NCBI GenBank assembly: GCA_023144715.1
Contig: JAGLFC010000149.1
Coordinates: 1-14,938, forward strand
Source: Gammaproteobacteria bacterium
Lineage (GTDB): Bacteria; Pseudomonadota; Gammaproteobacteria; GRL18
Length of the DNA: 14,938 nucleotides
Reading direction: 5' to 3'
Shown here: piece after piece, positions 1-5,929 of the stretch
How positions within the stretch are numbered: the first letter of the stretch is position 1
How the letters are laid out: each line of letters opens with the position of its first letter
Notes under the pieces: model-generated
The model's database searches: none
What the model was told of the DNA's origin: nothing
What the model saw: only the letters and a program-made list of their open reading frames with translations
Program-made: the position numbers and the translations under genes

Positions 1-348
1 AATCATCAAGGCTTACCTAAAAATCATGATATGATCTGGATGAGTCAATTTTTAGACTGTTTTAATGAATGCGATTGTCTTTCTATTTTACACAATGCAC
101 GTCAGTCTATGACCTCAGAAACTGAGCTATGGATAATGGAACCTCTTTGGGATAGACAACAACATGAAACATCCGCTTTTTGTATTATTAATACTTCTCC
201 CTATTTTACCGCAATGGCCAATGGTTACAGTAAAATGTATCACTCAGAGGAATTAATCCAATTGATTGAAAAAGCCAATCTGGACATTATTGAAATCATT
301 GATCATTTAGGATTGTGTCAATCCATTCTTCGTTGTAAACGCATTTAA
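1..348 (+). CDS. O-methyltransferase, C-terminal part (aryl-polyene cluster type)
   Basis: The frame is open from the first base, so this is the last 115 residues of a longer protein; an ATG at 31 is internal. The residues resemble the end of SAM-dependent O-methyltransferases: a hydrophobic DMIWMSQFLDCF segment followed by an ILHNARQSM helix, where the family has its D-x-hydrophobic-LH-dW region, then a beta strand (ELWIMEPLWD) and a C-terminal FTAMANGYSKMYH stretch before an EELIQLIEKANLDI helix. From memory, the MSQFLDCF and MANG-S-MYH wording is characteristic of methyltransferases in aryl-polyene pigment clusters; that is recall, not a search. The SAM-binding glycine loop lies outside the window. 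Only 16 bases separate it from the downstream ketoreductase, consistent with one operon. Its likely job is methylation of the aryl head group of a polyene; substrate is inferred. Confidence 0.7.
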   Translation, partial: NHQGLPKNHDMIWMSQFLDCFNECDCLSILHNARQSMTSETELWIMEPLWDRQQHETSAFCIINTSPYFTAMANGYSKMYHSEELIQLIEKANLDIIEIIDHLGLCQSILRCKRI

Positions 349-364
349 TTGAGTCAGTAAAATA

Positions 365-1084
365 ATGAAAACAGCATTAGTCACAGGTGGTAGTGGTGAA
401 ATAGGCAAAGCAATTTGTTTAAGATTAGCTCAGGATGGACATCATATTATTGTCCATGCTCATAACAATATTGATAATGCTCAAAAAATTGTTAAAGAAA
501 TTATAACGCTGGGTGGATCAGCAGAAGCCATTTTTTTTGATATAGGCAATCACTGGCAAGCCACTACTCAAATAAAAAAAATATTAGAAAAATATTGTGT
601 ACAAATATTAATTCATAATGCAGGAATTCATAATGATGTACCTATGGCTGGTATGAAAAAAGAACAGTGGTCAAAAGTCCTTGATGTCACCTTAAATGGT
701 TTTTTTAATGTGACTCAACCATTATTATTAGCAATGATGAAACCACGATGGGGACGTATTATTGCCATAGGATCAGTCGCAGGTATCATGGGCAATCGTG
801 GGCAAGTTAATTATGCAGCAGCAAAATCAGGCTTACATGGTGCCTGTAAATCATTGTCTCATGAAGTGGCATCAAGAGGTATTACAGTCAATGTCATTGC
901 TCCGGGTATTATTGCGACTAATATGACAAACGATCAATTTTCTAAAACAATGATTGAACAATTAGTACCCATGAAAAGAGCAGGCAATGTGAATGATATT
1001 GCTTCCTTTGTCAGTTTTTTATCATCGGATGAAGCCTCTTATATTACAGGACAAGTTTTATCAATTAATGGCGGTATGGCATGA
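365..1084 (+). CDS. 3-oxoacyl-ACP reductase, FabG-type SDR (aryl-polyene cluster type)
   Basis: A 239-residue classical short-chain dehydrogenase/reductase, the usual FabG length. Visible landmarks are the N-terminal Rossmann turn TGGSGEIG (residues 7-14), the NAG motif at 85-87, catalytic Asn111, Ser137, Tyr150 and Lys154 (YAAAK), the NVIAPGII segment after the active site, and the C-terminal GQVLSINGGM end. It should reduce 3-ketoacyl-ACP to 3-hydroxyacyl-ACP with NADPH in the cytoplasm. The stretch HNAGIHNDVPMAGMKKEQW and the LNGFFNVTQPLL segment look closer to ketoreductases of aryl-polyene clusters than to housekeeping FabG, which fits the methyltransferase before it and the glycosyltransferase after it. 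No acpP, fabD or fabF is adjacent, another argument against the housekeeping copy. The second glycine of the TGxxxGxG motif is Glu12, a deviation. The stop overlaps the next start as ATGA. Confidence 0.88.
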   Translation: MKTALVTGGSGEIGKAICLRLAQDGHHIIVHAHNNIDNAQKIVKEIITLGGSAEAIFFDIGNHWQATTQIKKILEKYCVQILIHNAGIHNDVPMAGMKKEQWSKVLDVTLNGFFNVTQPLLLAMMKPRWGRIIAIGSVAGIMGNRGQVNYAAAKSGLHGACKSLSHEVASRGITVNVIAPGIIATNMTNDQFSKTMIEQLVPMKRAGNVNDIASFVSFLSSDEASYITGQVLSINGGMA

Positions 1085-1881
1085 TTGATACACATAATGA
1101 CGAACAAAAACCCTTAAAATGGGCAGTGGTCATTCCTGCTTACAATGAAGCCCTTACTATAGAATCTCTGATTGAAACAACCTTACTGCTCCAACCCACA
1201 CAATTAATTGTAGTCAATGATTGTTCCAATGATAATACGGCACAATTATTATCTCATTTTCCTATTACTCTTTTGCACAATAATAAAAATCTTGGTAAGG
1301 CTGCGAGTTTATGGAAAGGTTTTACACAGGCTTTAAAAATGAATATGGATGTGGTCATTAGCTTAGATGGTGATGGACAACATGATCCAAACGATATACC
1401 AAGACTCTTACAAAAACAGAGTGAACATCCCAATAAAATAATTATTGCCTCTCGTAAAAGAAATCCTGACAGCCAACCTTTTGCTCGTTTTTTTGCCAAT
1501 AAATTTGCTAATTTTTGGGTCTCATGGGCAGCAGGTTATCGAATATCTGATAGTCAGTCTGGTTTTAGATCTTATCCTACCTTATTATTAAAAAATATGT
1601 CTAATTTACAACAAAAAGCACAAAGATATGAACAGAGTTTTGTTTTTGAAAGTGAAGTATTAATTGTAGCGGCTTGGCAAGGAATATATTCACTGCCCGT
1701 CGAGATCGAAGCAATATATCCTGAACAAAGAAGAGCCAGTCATTTTAAACCATTTAAGGATATTATAAATATTACACGTATGGTAGCAAAAAAATTACTC
1801 AAAAAAAATATGAATTTAAACGGTTTATATCACATTATTTTTAATACTTCACTGCCACACAATCGTATGAAAATGAAGTAA
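1081..1881 (+). CDS. Family 2 glycosyltransferase (polyprenyl-phosphate/DPM-synthase-like)
   Basis: A 266-residue GT-A fold glycosyltransferase. The nucleotide-sugar binding start is VVIPAYNE (16-23), followed by IVVNDCSNDNT (43-53), NLGKAASL (70-77), the metal-binding DGDGQHD at 96-102 with its DxD, and ISDSQSGFR at 155-163, where dolichyl-phosphate-mannose-synthase-like enzymes carry a DxxSGFR motif. Glu190 in FVFESE is a candidate catalytic region. No transmembrane helix is visible, but the C-terminus is lysine-rich and basic, which could favour membrane contact. The gene starts inside the fabG stop codon (ATGA), so translation is coupled. GT2 enzymes of this look occur in aryl-polyene clusters, where they are thought to modify the lipid anchor; the actual donor and acceptor cannot be read from sequence. 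It is the last gene of this operon in the window. Confidence 0.85.
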   Translation: MIDTHNDEQKPLKWAVVIPAYNEALTIESLIETTLLLQPTQLIVVNDCSNDNTAQLLSHFPITLLHNNKNLGKAASLWKGFTQALKMNMDVVISLDGDGQHDPNDIPRLLQKQSEHPNKIIIASRKRNPDSQPFARFFANKFANFWVSWAAGYRISDSQSGFRSYPTLLLKNMSNLQQKAQRYEQSFVFESEVLIVAAWQGIYSLPVEIEAIYPEQRRASHFKPFKDIINITRMVAKKLLKKNMNLNGLYHIIFNTSLPHNRMKMK

Positions 1882-1901
1882 GACTAAACACTTAAAAAAG
1901 T

Positions 1902-2306
1902 TTAATAAACCTGCTGATGAATAGCATTATTCAAATTTTGTATCCAACCATTATAATTAGAATGAATGACTGATTGTCCTTCATAATTTGAGCTATGTTC
2001 TTTGTAATCTAAATTACTACTGTCTTGATAATAAATACTATAATATTTTGTATTATATTGAATACTCACTTTGGCCATATGATCTCTTAAATGTAAAGTA
2101 CCTATAATTAAACCTGGTTTTTTATTCTCCATTCTCCAGCCAAGACCATGTCCTGCTCTTTCTATACCCGTAGTGACTTCTTGCATAGTCAGTGGCTTAT
2201 CAGTATTAAAGGCATCCTCATCAATATTAAGTATAGGTGCTGATTTACACGCCACCAAAAACAATGAAAGCATTATTAATATCATACTATGTTTTATAAT
2301 TGTCAT
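1902..2306 (-). CDS. Conserved small lipoprotein, unknown function
   Basis: A 134-residue protein with a classic lipoprotein signal: a short basic start (MTIIKH), a hydrophobic stretch ILIMLSLF and a lipobox LVAC, giving Cys20 as the lipidated residue. Residues after Cys20 are Lys-Ser, with no Asp at +2, so outer-membrane sorting is expected by the usual Lol rule. The mature part carries GLGWRMENKKPGLIIGTL, then strands containing AKVSIQY and YSIYYQDSSNLDY, and ends with IHSNYNGWIQNLNNAIHQ. I recognise this pattern as a conserved proteobacterial family without an assigned role. The start is supported by an AGGGAA ribosome-binding site a few bases upstream. The gene is convergent with the glycosyltransferase (20-base gap) and divergent from the NusG-II gene. 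It may serve the envelope pigment cluster on its left, but only position suggests this. Confidence 0.8.
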   Translation of the reverse strand: MTIIKHSMILIMLSLFLVACKSAPILNIDEDAFNTDKPLTMQEVTTGIERAGHGLGWRMENKKPGLIIGTLHLRDHMAKVSIQYNTKYYSIYYQDSSNLDYKEHSSNYEGQSVIHSNYNGWIQNLNNAIHQQVY

Positions 2307-2351
2307 TTTAATTCCCTGTTCTAATTTAAAATAAAGAAATTGAGTACTGTA

Positions 2352-2380
2352 TTGTATGTTATTTTCTGCTCTGCTAGAAT
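2352..2380 (+). promoter_or_regulatory. Candidate sigma-70 promoter for the NusG-II/Gx/tonB operon
   Basis: In the 135-base divergent region there is a TTGTAT hexamer at 2352-2357 and a TAGAAT hexamer at 2375-2380 with a 17-base spacer. TG plus one base directly precede the -10 (2372-2374), an extended -10 arrangement. It would start transcripts about 55 bases before the ATG at 2442. AT-rich DNA produces such matches by chance, so this is a prediction only. Confidence 0.45.
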
Positions 2381-2441
2381 CATTTTATTCCCTTATTTTG
2401 TTCTAATTTGAGAAATTTTAAATGCTATTCCATCAATAATA

Positions 2442-2840
2442 ATGTTCACAATCGGTAATATTCTTTTTAAAACGACAGACTTTTTAATATTATTATCAGT
2501 CAGTAGTTTAATAATATGGCTTTATAGCATATTTTGGTCAACCGATACACTTTATGGTCAAGCAGAAACTTTACAAGTCCAATATTATAATCAAGTGGCT
2601 ATAGATTACCCTTTAGATACTGATAGAATAATTAAGGTTGAGGGCAGTCTTGGTTCAAGTATTATTGAAATAAAACAAGGTAAAGCACGTTTTATCCATT
2701 CTTCCTGCCGTAATCAATTTTGTGTTTTTCATGGCTGGTTAAATATCGTGGGCGATAGTACCGCTTGTTTGCCCAACCGTGTGAGTATCCGTTTAAAAGG
2801 TACATTAAATCCCTATGATGCGATAGCAGGTAGTCAATGA
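2442..2840 (+). CDS. NusG domain II-containing membrane-anchored protein
   Basis: A 132-residue protein with one N-terminal membrane helix (about residues 12-32) followed by a single soluble domain. The domain carries the NusG_II (PF07009-type) signature: VEGSLGSSIIEI (66-77), RFIHSSCRNQFCVFHGW (83-99) and DSTACLPNRVSI (105-116). Three cysteines (89, 94, 109) match the family's conserved SPCxxxxC and ACLPN positions, with the usual proline before the first Cys replaced by Ser. The domain most likely lies outside the cytoplasm, where the cysteines could form a disulphide or hold a cofactor. This family has no established biochemical function and is not a transcription factor despite its name. 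The stop overlaps the following Gx gene as ATGA, and this pairing recurs in many bacteria. An earlier ATG at 2422 opens only a five-codon frame, so 2442 is the start. Confidence 0.85.
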   Translation: MFTIGNILFKTTDFLILLSVSSLIIWLYSIFWSTDTLYGQAETLQVQYYNQVAIDYPLDTDRIIKVEGSLGSSIIEIKQGKARFIHSSCRNQFCVFHGWLNIVGDSTACLPNRVSIRLKGTLNPYDAIAGSQ

Positions 2841-3376
2841 AATTACACTTTTCAACCACTCATGAGGATCATCGTATTGCTTTATTGGCAGCCCTTGCCA
2901 TTAGTATTTATATTATTGAATCAGCCTTTCCCAGCCCACTACCGGGCATTAAACCGGGGCTTGCAAATGTTATTACTTTATTTACGTTTCTTTGCTATGG
3001 ATGGAAAATTGCTTTACAAGTCAGTTTATTACGCGTGATTATCAGCAGTTTGCTATTAGGCACATTTTTATCACCCACATTTTTACTCAGTCTCAGTGGA
3101 TCATTACTCAGTTTAGGTATTTTAATGTTGGTACACTCTTTATTTTATCCTCATTATTTACGTCAATATCAACCCAGTGCCATTGGTTATGCCATACTTG
3201 CATCAGTCAGTCATATCAGTGGTCAATTTATAGTGGCATGGTATTTTTTTATTCCACACCCTGAATTATTCAAACTATTACCCATTTTAATGACTTTTGC
3301 CGTGATACTTGGCATCGTTAGCGGTATAATTACTCAACATCTAATCAATAAACTTTGTTCTACACATAATAAATAA
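2837..3376 (+). CDS. Gx transporter / HepS-like integral membrane protein
   Basis: A 179-residue, very hydrophobic protein with about five membrane segments. The family's hallmark is visible at residues 28-48, with ESAFP, PLPGIKPGLANVITL and the conserved Gly-rich loop; a second conserved stretch around 66-92 includes RVIISSLLLGTFLSP and LSGSLLS, and a third around 126-137 has HISGQF. These match the family annotated as Gx transporter or heptaprenyl diphosphate synthase component I (PF07456). The family resembles small-molecule transport (S-component-like) proteins, and the prenyl synthase name probably does not describe the activity; substrate unknown. It overlaps the NusG-II gene by four bases, suggesting the two are made together and may form a complex. 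The tonB-like gene begins two bases after its stop. Confidence 0.85.
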   Translation: MKLHFSTTHEDHRIALLAALAISIYIIESAFPSPLPGIKPGLANVITLFTFLCYGWKIALQVSLLRVIISSLLLGTFLSPTFLLSLSGSLLSLGILMLVHSLFYPHYLRQYQPSAIGYAILASVSHISGQFIVAWYFFIPHPELFKLLPILMTFAVILGIVSGIITQHLINKLCSTHNK

Positions 3377-3377
3377 G

Positions 3378-4292
3378 TTGGCACACACACTCTTGTCATA
3401 TAATAATATTTCTTACTCAACCTCGTATAGTGTGGATAATTTAGTCACTGCACTTTTTATTACCTTATTATTACATGTCGTTATTATTTTTGGTGTTAAC
3501 TTTACAGCACCTGAACCCAAAAAATCCATTAGCAAACAGACCTTAGATATTGTTTTAGTTCAAACTCAAGCAAAAGAAGCCCCTGAAAAACCTGATTATT
3601 TAGCCCAAGCTGATCAAAAAGGTGGCGGTAATCTGGATGAAAAATCTAAACCAACCAGTAAAAATCCAGGAAAAACCCCTCAAAAAGGTAACTCATTACA
3701 AAATAAAGCAGAAACTATCTTAAAACCTGTACCTGAAGTAAAAGTGAAACGCTCTATCTTATCAACAACAAAAAGTAGTAAGATAAAGGTACAAAAAATG
3801 GTCAAAAAAAAGAAAAAAAAGCATAAGAAAAAAAAGAAAGCCGTGGCTTTTTCTATTACTGAACTACAACAAAAAATTATAGAAAAAGAAGCGATGTTAG
3901 ACAAACAAACTAAGCTTTATGCAAAACGCCCCAAAGCCACTTATATTTCAGCATCAACAAGGCGAGTAGTTGATGCACTTTATATGGTGCAATGGACAAA
4001 AAAAATTGAACGCATTGGCAATCTTAACTATCCTGATCAAGCCATAAGAAATAAGTTAGAAGGTCGATTACTGCTGGTTGCTGTTATCGCACCCAATGGA
4101 CACTTAATAAATGTTGAAATTCGAAAAAGTTCTGGGCATACTATTTTAGATGAAGCCGCAAAACGTATAGTACGACTAGCGGCTCCTTTTGCACCTGTTC
4201 CCAAAGATGTCTTACGGGGAAATAACCGTTTATCAATTTCTAGAACTTGGCTTTTTTCACAAAGCTCAGGTAAAAATTTTTCTATTAAATAA
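3378..4292 (+). CDS. Energy transducer TonB family protein (TonB3-like)
   Basis: A 304-residue TonB-type protein: one N-terminal membrane anchor (about 22-40), a periplasmic spacer, and a C-terminal TonB domain (about 210-295) with LNYPDQAIRNKLEGRLLL, IRKSSGHTILDEAAKRIV, APFAPVP and the ISRTWLF end. That C-terminus closely resembles the TonB3 type encoded beside yqgE in Pseudomonas, which is linked to twitching motility. TonB proteins couple the ExbB/ExbD proton motor to outer-membrane partners; no exbB or exbD is present here. The spacer is odd: instead of Pro-Glu/Pro-Lys repeats it has a near-pure lysine run at 143-154 (six Lys, His, five Lys). The start is uncertain. TTG at 3378 lies two bases past the Gx stop (TAAGTTG) and gives a normal anchor; no ATG precedes the anchor. 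TTG at 3393 and GTG at 3432 are alternatives. Confidence 0.85.
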   Translation: MAHTLLSYNNISYSTSYSVDNLVTALFITLLLHVVIIFGVNFTAPEPKKSISKQTLDIVLVQTQAKEAPEKPDYLAQADQKGGGNLDEKSKPTSKNPGKTPQKGNSLQNKAETILKPVPEVKVKRSILSTTKSSKIKVQKMVKKKKKKHKKKKKAVAFSITELQQKIIEKEAMLDKQTKLYAKRPKATYISASTRRVVDALYMVQWTKKIERIGNLNYPDQAIRNKLEGRLLLVAVIAPNGHLINVEIRKSSGHTILDEAAKRIVRLAAPFAPVPKDVLRGNNRLSISRTWLFSQSSGKNFSIK

Positions 4293-4311
4293 TATTACGA
4301 TAACACACACT

Positions 4312-4872
4312 ATGAATCTTACTAATAATTTTATTATTGCCATGCCTAGTCTCTCTGATCCTATTTTTGAAAAGACCGTGAGTTATATTTGTCAACATAC
4401 CTCTCAAGGAGCAATGGGCTTAACCATTAATCATCCTATAGAAATTAGTTTTCGTTATTTTTTATCACAACTTGACATTACTTTAGAAGAAGATTCTCTC
4501 GCATCCACTCCTATTTATTTAGGAGGTCCCATTCAAACTCAACATGGTTTTATTTTGCATAGCAATGATATAGAACTGCCTGATAGCTCTCAAAGTTTAA
4601 AAATTAATGACGCTATATCTTTAAGTTCGTCTAAAGATATTTTATACGCTATTGCTAAAGGCAAAGGACCTTCTAAATTTTTAATTACACTCGGTTATGC
4701 AGGCTGGATCAAAGATCAGCTTGAGCAGGAAATATTACAAAATTCTTGGCTTAATGTTGTCTCAAATAATGATATTATTTTTTCTACTCCTGCGAGTAAA
4801 CGTTGGGAAAAAGCAGCTTCACAACTTGGTATTGATATTAATCTTATTTCAGGTGATATTGGACATGCTTGA
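4312..4872 (+). CDS. yqgE: YqgE/AlgH family protein
   Basis: A 186-residue protein, the normal length for the YqgE/AlgH (DUF179) family. Characteristic stretches are the N-terminal FIIAMPSLSDPIFEKTVSYI region (7-26), GAMGLTINHP (33-42), IYLGGPIQTQHGFILH (68-83) and LGYAGWIKDQLEQEI (127-141) followed by NSWL. The biochemical role of the family is not settled; the AlgH name comes from alginate regulation in Pseudomonas. I chose ATG 4312 because the family starts right at the NNFIIAMP strand; the frame stays open back into tonB, to an ATG at 4189, but those residues are not part of the family. It starts 19 bases after tonB and overlaps ruvX by eight bases, so the three are probably co-transcribed. 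The ribosome-binding site is poor, which suggests coupling to upstream translation. Confidence 0.9.
   Translation: MNLTNNFIIAMPSLSDPIFEKTVSYICQHTSQGAMGLTINHPIEISFRYFLSQLDITLEEDSLASTPIYLGGPIQTQHGFILHSNDIELPDSSQSLKINDAISLSSSKDILYAIAKGKGPSKFLITLGYAGWIKDQLEQEILQNSWLNVVSNNDIIFSTPASKRWEKAASQLGIDINLISGDIGHA
4851..4856 (+). promoter_or_regulatory. Ribosome-binding site fixing the ruvX start
   Basis: AGGTGA at 4851-4856 lies eight bases before the ATG at 4865, inside the end of yqgE. It supports the short 157-residue RuvX over a longer in-frame reading from 4697, whose extra N-terminus is simply yqgE read in another frame. Confidence 0.7.
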
Positions 4873-5338
4873 TTATCCTCTTACAAGTACCTTTTTGGGT
4901 TTTGATTATAGTCAAAATAAAATAGGTATTGCTGTAGGTCAACGTTTAACAGGCACCGCTAATCCATTAACCACTTTACTTTCACCTCATAAACACATAA
5001 ATTGGTCAGGCATTGATAACATAATAGAACAATGGCATCCTGTGGCTCTCATTGTGGGTCTGCCTTTAACAATGGATGGTGAAGAACAAGAGACAACTCA
5101 AGCAGTAAAAATTTTTGGCAAACAACTCAATAAACATTATAACCTAGACATACATTATATGGACGAACGTCTGACTTCACGTGAAGCCAGTCATCTTTTA
5201 GGTTATGACGGTATTACATCACCACGCCGTTATAGTAAACCAGGTAAAAAAGTTAAAAAAAATAAACGACAAGGTCATGATATTGATCAATTAGCAGCAC
5301 AGCTTATTTTACAAAGCTGGCTAAACGAAACTGGATAA
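4865..5338 (+). CDS. ruvX: RuvX/YqgF, Holliday-junction resolvase-like nuclease
   Basis: A 157-residue RNase H-like protein of the YqgF family, implicated in pre-16S rRNA 5' end maturation and proposed as a Holliday-junction resolvase. Family marks are LGFDYSQNKIGIAVG (11-25) with Asp14 as the first acidic ligand, VALIVGLPLTMDG (60-72), DERLTSREA (100-108) and the C-terminal HDIDQLAAQLIL with Asp141 as the last acidic residue. The signature usually reads G-x-D-x-G-x-K-R-IG-x-A; here Ser-Gln-Asn-Lys replaces the middle. At 157 residues it is longer than the roughly 140 typical, owing to a basic stretch at about 119-136 (SPRRYSKPGKKVKKNKRQ) just before the last acidic residue; this may bind RNA or DNA. 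The gene overlaps yqgE by eight bases and is followed eight bases later by pyrR. Confidence 0.9.
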   Translation: MLDYPLTSTFLGFDYSQNKIGIAVGQRLTGTANPLTTLLSPHKHINWSGIDNIIEQWHPVALIVGLPLTMDGEEQETTQAVKIFGKQLNKHYNLDIHYMDERLTSREASHLLGYDGITSPRRYSKPGKKVKKNKRQGHDIDQLAAQLILQSWLNETG

Positions 5339-5346
5339 CATTATAA

Positions 5347-5880
5347 ATGACACACACCTTATTAGAACCGTTAAAACTCAACAATCCTGAAACTATTACA
5401 CACTTATTAGACAGTATGTGTGAATCCATTAAACAGAAAACAAAATCACTTGATAAAAATAAATTAGTTATGATCGGTATTCATACGGGTGGCTTATGGC
5501 TTGCTGAAAAATTGCACCAACAATTGGCTTTTACTACACCTTTGGGTAGCTTAAATATTTCCTTTTATCGTGATGATTTTACTAAAATAGGTTTACATCC
5601 TGAGGTGAAACCCTCACAACTGCCTATCGACTTAGATGATAAGCATATTATACTTGTGGATGATGTACTGTTTACAGGGCGCACTGTACGAGCCGCTCTG
5701 AATGAAATATTTGATTATGGTCGCCCTGCTTCTGTCACACTCGCTGTTTTACTGGATAGAGGAGGACGTGAATTGCCTGTATACGCAGAAATTGTAGGAC
5801 AAAGTATGGTGTTAGAAGCAGGACAACAAATTAAATTATGTGGTCCTGAATCATTACAATTAAAACGAAATAAGTGTTAG
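5347..5880 (+). CDS. pyrR: PyrR, pyrimidine regulator / uracil phosphoribosyltransferase
   Basis: A 177-residue type I phosphoribosyltransferase. The PRPP loop is at 104-113 (VDDVLFTGRT) inside the PyrR-type context HIILVDDVLFTGRTVRAAL. Other family marks are GIHTGGLWLA (44-53), the LNISFYRDDFTKIG region (69-82), and LLDRGGRELPVYA (135-147). PyrR proteins convert uracil and PRPP to UMP and in many bacteria control pyr gene expression in response to nucleotides. Direct proximity to pyrB and pyrC' supports this. I see no obvious terminator/antiterminator hairpin pair in the 49-base gap before pyrB, so control by attenuation within this window is not supported; it could act elsewhere or at a promoter outside the gap. 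The gene starts eight bases after ruvX. Confidence 0.92.
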   Translation: MTHTLLEPLKLNNPETITHLLDSMCESIKQKTKSLDKNKLVMIGIHTGGLWLAEKLHQQLAFTTPLGSLNISFYRDDFTKIGLHPEVKPSQLPIDLDDKHIILVDDVLFTGRTVRAALNEIFDYGRPASVTLAVLLDRGGRELPVYAEIVGQSMVLEAGQQIKLCGPESLQLKRNKC

Positions 5881-5929
5881 TAATACTATTTTATATCATA
5901 AATATGCATACCAATAAGGTGATAATATA

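Noticed and set aside
1254..1499. Minus-strand open frame inside the glycosyltransferase gene
   Set aside because: It lies wholly within a well-supported GT2 gene, has no recognisable domain and no promoter context.
1885..1904. TAAAC/GTTTA inverted repeat between the convergent glycosyltransferase and lipoprotein genes
   Set aside because: Five AT-dominated pairs around an A-rich loop; too weak to call a terminator.
3680..3904. Minus-strand frame rich in Phe opposite the TonB lysine tract
   Set aside because: The Phe runs are just the complement of the AAA/AAG lysine codons; no independent support.
4697..4864. Longer N-terminus for RuvX
   Set aside because: The added residues are yqgE in another frame; family length and the AGGTGA site favour ATG 4865.
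5881..5929. PyrR-dependent attenuator between pyrR and pyrB
   Set aside because: Only 49 bases, with no pair of competing hairpins and no T-tract terminator visible.
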